A DNA stretch of 64,000 bases from Rhodotorula mucilaginosa (taxonomy: Eukaryota; Basidiomycota; Microbotryomycetes; Sporidiobolales; Sporidiobolaceae), in contig CP137866.1 of NCBI GenBank assembly GCA_034406715.1, positions 1,488,001 to 1,552,000 on the forward strand. Direction: 5' to 3'. Below are positions 58,075 to 64,000 of this stretch, one piece after another. Positions within the stretch are counted from its first letter, which is position 1. Each line of letters starts with the position of its first letter. The notes beneath the pieces are model-generated. The model saw only the letters and a list, made by a program, of their open reading frames with translations. It was not told the DNA's origin and made no database searches. The position numbers and the translations under genes are program-made.

Positions 58075-59774
58075 CGGCAATGGAGGTCGAGGCAAACTTA
58101 CTGCCAGTCCGGCTTCGCCTGCGCGGCTCCCTTGCCCGACTCAGTTTGCATGCAACAGCCGCTCCGCCCTCGAACACTCTGGCCGCCCGTCTCGCCCGCG
58201 CCCGCGCCGACAATTCGCCCGCCCACCCATCCCCGCTCCACCGCGCTCTCGATCTCCTCGCGCCCGTCGCACCACCACTCAACCGCGTCGAAATGCTGCT
58301 GCCCAAGGTCCGAATTGCGGCGAGCAAGGAGGAGGCGGCGCAATCGCTCCTGTTGATGCTGGAAGGGCGGTCGGAAGGAGACGTGACGGAGGGCGGTCGG
58401 AAGGAGACGTGATGGCGTTTTCGGTCGGCAGCCTGATGGAGGGGATCGCCGGCGCCGGCGTCGCTTTCAGGGTGGTGGTCGAGGGGGGAAGAGAGGCGAA
58501 GACTGCGAGGAGGAAAGAGCTGGGTCAGCATTTCGAGATCTACGATGCGGAGCTCGAGGGGTTGCGTATCGCCCTCAGCAGCGCCGCCCAGTTCATGCCC
58601 ACCAGCCACAAGAACGCCCTCCACATCCTCGCCGACAACCTCTCTGCCGTCCAGCGCCCGATCGACCCCCGATCCTCTCCCGGCCAAACGATCCGCCTCG
58701 CAATCCGCCAGTCGCTCCTTTCGATGGAGGAGACTCACCCAATGGTCCGTGTGGTCGTACATTGGGTCCCCGGTCACGTCGGCATTGACGGCAACGAGGA
58801 GGCCGACGAGCTGGCGAAGCGAGCAGTTGAAGAAGGGGGTCGTGCGCTCGCAAGGTCGACCGCCGCCCGCGAGAAGCGCGCGAGGGCAAAGCGAGGTCTC
58901 AGAGCCATGGCCTTCGACCCTAAGGCTGCCAGCGAATCACCGTCCAGCGATGGAGGCGACAGCGAGTACGACGGAGGAGCCAGGAGAGGCGACTCCGCAA
59001 TGACGACTCGTCGGATCGCTGCCTGAGCGCCTTCAACGCAAGATCGCGACCTTGGCGACGGACGTCTCAGCGGCGGCTGGGAGCTCCCCAGAAGCATCTC
59101 AGCTATATGGGCAGGCTACCGAGTTACTCTCCGCCAGCAATGGGCCGCGGACTGGGCGGCAGCAACGACCGGCAAAGGACTCCGCGCAATCACCAAAGCT
59201 CCCCCCGGCCCCTCTTTCTCTCGATTCCATGACCAGCTCACTCGTCGACAATCGACCTTGCTTCCCCGACTACGCACCGGCGTATGCAACCTCGGCGCCT
59301 ACCGCGCCCACTTCGATCCGGACAAAGAGCTGTGCGAGTGCGGCGAAGTTGAGTCCCGCGAACACTTCCTCCTCCTTTGCCCCCTCTACGCCGCTCCCCG
59401 CGCTGCTCTCCTCTCAGAACTCCGCAAACCCACCCTCCCACCCATCCCCTTTCTGCTTGGCGATCCCTCTGCCACCAAGGCCGTCCTCCGCTTCCTTGCG
59501 AACTCGGGCCGCTTTGACTCGCTTTACTCGCCCCCGGCGGATCCCTCCATCCCCTATGAATAGCGCCACCCTTCCGTGTTGACCCTCCCCCATAATCCTC
59601 CACCTTTTTCTCCTACACATATCCCTTAACCATCCATTCCAACCTGATTTTCCTGCTCAAAGAGCAGGTTTTTTCTTCGGGCCTTTCCTCGCTTACCCCA
59701 CCTTGAGTAGCATCTTTGGTCTACATGGGCTCTCTAGCTCGATATGACTTGAAACAAGACTTATCTATCTATCT
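58075..59774 (+). mobile_element. LINE copy 1, 5'-truncated (RT tail, RNase H, Zn knuckle, 3' UTR)
   Basis: Non-LTR retrotransposon of the RNase H-bearing type (Tad1/I-like in fungi). At the left is the end of the reverse-transcriptase ORF (VEANLLPVRLRLRG). Then comes RNase H in another frame: FSVGSLMEGIAGAGVAF, DAELEGLRIAL, LHILADNLSAVQ and WVPGHVGIDGNEEADELAK. The usual first Asp of the TDGS motif is Val here. A C-terminal knuckle reads CECGEVESREHFLLLC. The 3' UTR has a hairpin at 59652-59668 with a T run and ends in (TATC)n. Frame changes between these parts show it is dead. The full 5' half of the element is absent. Confidence 0.8.
59652..59668 (+). other. LINE 3' UTR hairpin (copy 1)
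   Basis: CCTGCTC AAA GAGCAGG, a perfect 7-bp stem with a 3-nt loop, followed by TTTTTT. Equivalent hairpins with a different stem sequence occur at 61343-61360 and 62582-62599 in the other LINE copies. Confidence 0.75.
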
Positions 59775-61223
59775 TTCTTGCTCGATCTCAGAGATTGACA
59801 TCTCTTCTCTTCTCTTCCCCCCAAGCTACGCACATCCCGAAGGCCATCCGTCGGTTCAGACCGCCTCGCTTCTTTTCCGCCTTCTTGTTCAGGTCCGGCA
59901 ACAGTTTCCTCACACGGACCAAGACCAACAGGCACCAAGATGGCGCGATCGAGAGGAGCTTGTTCCCCGCGCTGCTGAGAGGAGCGCACCGGCTCGATCC
60001 TCGGTGAGTTGCCCAACGAGGCGTACTGGAAACCTGAATACGGCTCTTTCCTCCGCCAGCTTGTCTTGCCTTGTCACCTACAGGCGAGCGAACGTCCGGA
60101 ATCGGCGAGGAAACAAAGTGTCGCCTTTGTCGCACGCGGGTTGCTGAGGAGGTAGGCGAGGCTGGGTGATTTTCTTGGCTGCCTCTACTTGGTTGGCTTT
60201 TTGACCATGAGAACTTGGAATTTATCCTATCCATGAGAAACCCATGTGCATACAGGGACACGTACCCTGAGGAGCGGGTTGTCCACGCTGCGGTGCACAA
60301 CCGGACAAGCGACACCGGCCAACTCTCACCCGCAGTCAAGCACTTTTCGCATTTCCGTCTCCTGTTGGGCAGGGTCTGCGCGCTGTGAGACCGCGCCAGC
60401 TCCGCCAAAGGCTGCAACTACGCAACTCTCTCCCCCAGAGAACCCGACTCCCCGGCCCCAGCGGTGCAAATCCTCTTGGCCTTCCTTGTCAAGATAATCA
60501 ACTCTGTGAGCGAAAGAGCCACAGAGCGCCTGCTCCTTCTTGTCCGGCATTTCCGCCGCTCCCTTGACAATCACATTCTACACCAAAAAGCTTTTGTAGC
60601 CCGCTTGGGGTGTCAACTGCTGGAAGCGGGCGAAGTTGAGCGCGAATCAATCATTGGCGCTGATTTGATTGCTTCGCAAGCCGCGCTAGTGCCATTCCGC
60701 TCTCGGGACAAGCACCGGCACAAGCACTGTTGGGGGTTCAAAAGACTTCTCTCGTAATGCAATGTAGACTTTTTGCCCCATGTGAATGCGCATCTGCCTA
60801 GAGGACATGACTATAAGAGCTTGACTGCAATTTGTCTTCCCTCTTTAATTGGATAAACAAGCATATAACCTGAACAGACATTGGATTCATATGAAAGATT
60901 TATACAGGCAAGAGAGCGTGACTTTTCATCAAACAGAAAAGGTTTACACTGGCCGACCTGACCCAAGCACGATCTCACTCCGCACCAACCTCAGCCTCCT
61001 GACCCTCCATGCTGGCAGCCTCGGCACACTTAACGAACACACCAGCTGGACCGCGGTGGGAGATAGTCAAGGGTACGTCAACGACAGAACCCCATTCCTC
61101 GGTGTCAAAGTTATCGCTGGGTTTGTTGGAAACATGTTTGACAAGGTCAGGATGAGCGAGAGCCCAATCCTTGTTGACCATCCAGCGCTCAACCCCCGTG
61201 GGCGACAGCTTTGTCTTTGTGAC
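59775..61223. other. Repeat-rich spacer without recognised genes
   Basis: Open frames on both strands are short and lack recognisable domains. The minus-strand frame at 60975-61181 continues the reading frame interrupted by LINE copy 2. It is probably transposon-derived or a relic; identity not established. Confidence 0.4.
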
Positions 61224-61240
61224 CTCAGAGAAGCCACGGG

Positions 61241-62091
61241 TAGATAGATAAGTCTTGTTTCAAGTCATATCGAGCTAGAGAGCCCATGTAGACCAAGGAT
61301 ACTACTCAAAGTGGGGTAAGCGAGGAAAGGCCCGAAGAAAAAACCTCCTCATTGAGGCAGGAAAATCAGGTAGGAAAGAGTGAGGGGTATAGGTAGGGGG
61401 GAGAGGAAGAGGGTGCACAGCGAGGGATAATGGGTGGGAGACTCAGCTAGACGGGTCCTCGGAGGGCGGGGAGTAGAGGGAGTCGAAACGGCCGGAGTCG
61501 GCCAGGAAGCGGAGTGTAGCCTTTGTTGCGCGCGGGTCGCTAAGGAGGTATGCGAGCGAGAGGGATTTGAGCCGGAGGGAGGAAAGAAGGGCGGTGCGCG
61601 GTGTGGCGTAGAGTGGGCAGTGGAGGAAGAAATGTTCTCGAGTCTCTGGCTCGCTGCCGCAAGCGCAAAGGAGGCGTTCGGGCTCGAAGTGCGCCTTGTA
61701 GGCGCCGAGGTCACAGGCGCCGGTGCGGAGTCGAGTGAGCAGGGTCGACTGGCGGCGCGAGAGCGAAGAGTGGAAGCGAGAGAAGGAAGGACCAGGAGGG
61801 GAGGAGGCGACGGCGCGAAGTTGGCCGCCCGTCGGTGACGACGCCCAAAGTGCCGACCAGGTGGATTTTTGAGCTGTTTTGAACGCGGATCAGCCTGCAG
61901 AGAGGCTTCTGGGTAGTAAGCGGCCGTGTCTGATCTCGCCAGAGCTGTTGAGAGGTGGTGAGGGCGAGATGGCTGGCTGCTCGGATGACGTCCTCCCAAG
62001 TCCAGCTCGGCCTCCTTCTCCCTCCTCCTCGTCGCTTTTGTCGCTGCTGTCACTCGTGCACGATGTCGCGTACTCGTGGCGATACGCTAGG
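61241..62091 (-). mobile_element. LINE copy 2, 5'-truncated, with 17-bp target-site duplication
   Basis: Minus-strand copy of the same LINE as copy 1. The 3' end carries the TATC-type tail, GCTCGATATGACTTGAAAC, the hairpin at 61343-61360, and the knuckle/C-terminal coding region. It is bounded by CTCAGAGAAGCCACGGG at 61224-61240 and again, perfectly, at 62092-62108. This defines its exact ends and shows target-primed insertion. The 5' side stops in the region after RNase H. Confidence 0.85.
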
Positions 62092-62108
62092 CTCAGAGAA
62101 GCCACGGG

Positions 62109-62472
62109 CCTTGTTCTGTACCTGCCTAGTCATCCCGCTCTTGGTCTCCTTCTCCATGTAATTGAGGATGTTGTCCAGCTGGACCGAGCGGTGCTCCGGA
62201 GGGAATTGGCGGCACAAGCGACTCGCAGCAGGACCTGTGTCGGAGTCCTCGGTGTCCTCATTGCTGAAGAGATCATGCTGGCAGAGCGTCTGCGCCTTTG
62301 GGATCTTGAGGACAGTTCCTGCTGCCGTTCTGCAGTTGCGGCAACCGAATTGGTCTATACTGTACATTCAAAACCCCTTACCTCTACTATAGAGGAAGAT
62401 TAGGCCCCTTAACACCCAAAGTGTTAAAGCAAACCGGAAGAATTGCAGGGACAGGTCACTGACCCGATCTGC
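62109..62472. other. Sequence between LINE copies, disrupted minus-strand reading frame
   Basis: A minus-strand open frame from 62367 runs into the right-hand target-site duplication of LINE copy 2 and resumes in the same frame beyond the left-hand one. It has no domain I recognise. A short inverted repeat TTAACAC/GTGTTAA sits near 62408-62426. Confidence 0.45.
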
Positions 62473-62800
62473 AGCGGTAGATAGATAATTCGCGTTTCAA
62501 GTCATATCGAGCTATAGAAGCCCATGTAGACCGTGGATACTACTCAGAGTGAGGGAAGCGAGGGAAGGCCCGAATAAAAAACCTCCTCATTGAGGCAGGA
62601 AAATCAGGTTGGAAAGAATGAGGGGTATATGTGAGAGGGAGAGGGAGAGGGGGATGTAGGGAGAGGTATGATGGGGGCAAACTCAACTAGACGGGTCATC
62701 TGGGGGCGGGGAGTAGAGCGAGTCGAAACGGCCCGAGTCGGCGAGGAAGCGGAGTGTTGGCTTTGTTGCGCGCGGGTCGCTGAGCAGGTAGGCAAGGGAT
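62473..62800 (-). mobile_element. LINE copy 3, strongly 5'-truncated
   Basis: Minus-strand copy of the LINE 3' end: TATC-type tail, GCTCGATATGACTTGAAAC, hairpin at 62582-62599 and the last codons (FLADSGRFDSLYSPP, as in the other copies). It stops near 62800 next to a tandem duplication. No convincing target-site duplication found. Confidence 0.75.
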
Positions 62801-62803
62801 GGT

Positions 62804-62859
62804 GCGGAGCTCACTACGGCATCTACTCCAGCGCGGAGCTCACTACGGCATCTACTCCA
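62804..62859. repeat. 27-bp tandem duplication at LINE copy 3 junction
   Basis: The unit GCGGAGCTCACTACGGCATC plus seven bases occurs at 62804-62830 and 62833-62859 with a 2-bp spacer, immediately beyond the truncated 5' end of LINE copy 3. Confidence 0.85.
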
Positions 62860-63513
62860 GTCAATGGAGATGTAGTGAGAACGTGAGGCGATCCAGGGAT
62901 CCGCATGTTCCATTTTTTGCTTGCGCGCTTTGGTAAGTCCCTTCGCCAGGCCATTCTGCTCTCTGAACTTCTTGTTGAGCGTTTTGACAACCTCCTTGGC
63001 GTGCTTGAGCAGCTCTGCCTCAGACCAATATCCGGGTCATTCAGTTTTGGAGCCTCCTCAAGCATGCGCACAGTCTCAATGTCTGCCCACACCAATTGAA
63101 TACAGAAGAGTAAGCTACCTGTCCCTGTTCTGCATCCTTGCAAGTTTGAACCTGACCGACGCACCTCCTACTTGGTGAAGTGTTTGTTTGGCGGAGCGAT
63201 GGACACAAGCTCTGACCGAGTGGGCCTGAAGAACGCAACAGGGGGCTTGAACTGGGTTGAGCGCTTGACTTGCTGCGGGCGAGACGTTTGACGGAGCGGT
63301 GTTTCAGGCGGCAAAGGCTCGGAGTCCAGATTCTTGAATCGGAGTTGGACTAGGCTCAAGGCAAGCGCAGGTAAGGTTGAGTACAGAGGGGAAAAGAGAC
63401 TCTGACCGCCGGGTTTGCCGTGGACTGTCCGCAAGAAATAGGCTCAAGCTCAAGTTCCGTTTAGGCGAGTCGCGAGTCAACGCGCACGACCGCTCTCACC
63501 AACGCTTCCTCCT
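62860..63513. other. Repeat-rich spacer with minus-strand open frames
   Basis: Minus-strand frames such as the one around 62900-63100 (EAELLKHAKEVVKTLNKKF) look coding-like and helical, but the frame changes and no domain is recognised. Possibly part of an old DNA transposon. Confidence 0.35.
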
Positions 63514-63556
63514 CTATCTATCTCTTTGGTCTACATGGGCTCTTCTATCTATCCGC
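63514..63556 (+). mobile_element. Short scrap of the LINE 3' end
   Basis: TTTGGTCTACATGGGCTCT of the LINE 3' UTR, bracketed on both sides by TCTATCTATC-type tail sequence. Too short to be an ordinary truncated insertion with its own coding part. Confidence 0.6.
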
Positions 63557-64000
63557 ACCCGGCAACACCGCTTCCATGTGATTTGACTGCTCCAGGTGTC
63601 CTCACACCCTAGGTACATGTGCAAATAGCCTTTAGGGTGTTACGAGTCCTGGCGGGTGCAGGAGGGATCAAACACTTGAGTGTTTGTTGACTGACTTCTG
63701 AGTCCTGTTGCCAGGCAGCGCGAGGCGCATTCAAGACCAGATGGCACCTTTGCTCAAACCTAGCACGACATACACTTGTGTAACACCCGGCCAAGTACGC
63801 ACAACTTGTTGCAAGGACTCTTGACCTGGTGAGATTGTTCAAATTGCACCACAAGCAATTCACTGGCATTCCTTTTGCTTTCACAGCATGTGCAGACTGA
63901 CAGAAGGTGAGACCAAAGGTGAGTCAACTTCAGGCAACCACTGGCGGGCCTGCTGACTCCCCCTTGTTCCCCAGAGCAGAGCCTGCGTGACCATCGGTAA
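63557..64000. other. Window end, no gene recognised
   Basis: No coding region, RNA gene or complete repeat recognised in the last 440 bp. Confidence 0.5.

Noticed and set aside
58075-59774. Target-site duplication for LINE copy 1
   Set aside because: I compared both flanks and found no convincing direct repeat, perhaps because of later deletion at the 5' side.
62804-62859. Direct repeats considered as CRISPR or satellite
   Set aside because: Only two units with a 2-bp spacer, in a eukaryotic genome; a simple tandem duplication.
63636-63645. TTAGGG-like hexamer considered as telomere
   Set aside because: Isolated occurrence with no array.

Overview
This is nuclear DNA of a basidiomycete fungus. 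The genes are intron-dense (introns mostly 45-90 nt, GTGCGT/GTGAGT/GTACGT donors and CTGAC/GCTGAT-like branch points). The coding DNA is GC-rich, intergenic gaps are usually 200-900 bp, and the proteins are fungal: an Ert1/AcuK-type Zn cluster factor, mitochondrial Ilv2, the PAPS-reductase-type FAD synthase Fad1, and vacuolar alpha-mannosidase. The overall style fits Pucciniomycotina/Microbotryomycetes best, but that placement is inference.

Left part (1-25.5 kb): two tandem M1 zinc aminopeptidase genes on the minus strand (the left one runs off the window), a Ser/Pro-rich coiled-coil protein, an importin-7/8 (Sxm1/Nmd5) karyopherin, the divergently transcribed Ert1-like gluconeogenesis regulator, a tandem pair of secreted ferritin-like Rds1-family proteins, and a voltage-gated proton channel (Hv1).

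Middle part (25.8-53.4 kb): a BED zinc-finger reading frame that can splice in frame into 5-hydroxyisourate hydrolase (purine/urate degradation); two AhpD/CMD-like paralogues flanking ILV2 (branched-chain amino acid synthesis in mitochondria); then CCT5 (chaperonin), FAD1 (FAD synthesis), AMS1 (GH38 alpha-mannosidase with an 18-nt micro-exon), SEC26 (beta-COP), a RNF10/Mag2-like RING protein, a TLC-domain membrane protein and a PB1-like/protease-fold protein. These are ordinary housekeeping genes with no operon logic. The paralogue pairs and splice structures are the notable points.

Right part (53.4-64 kb): the character changes abruptly. It begins with tRNA-Gly(CCC), then holds three diverged copies of an unclassified ~300 bp repeat, an intron-containing tRNA-Leu(CAG), remnants of a CACTA/Tnp2-like DNA transposon, and three 5'-truncated copies plus a short scrap of one RNase H-bearing LINE. 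One LINE copy has a perfect 17-bp target-site duplication. I see no intact host protein gene here. No CRISPR array, rRNA operon, telomere repeat or previously undescribed multi-gene system was found. The best leads are the BED-HIU hydrolase fusion, the gene-conversion tract in the aminopeptidase pair, the catalytic micro-exon, the Puf3-like sites behind ILV2, and the LINE insertion history.
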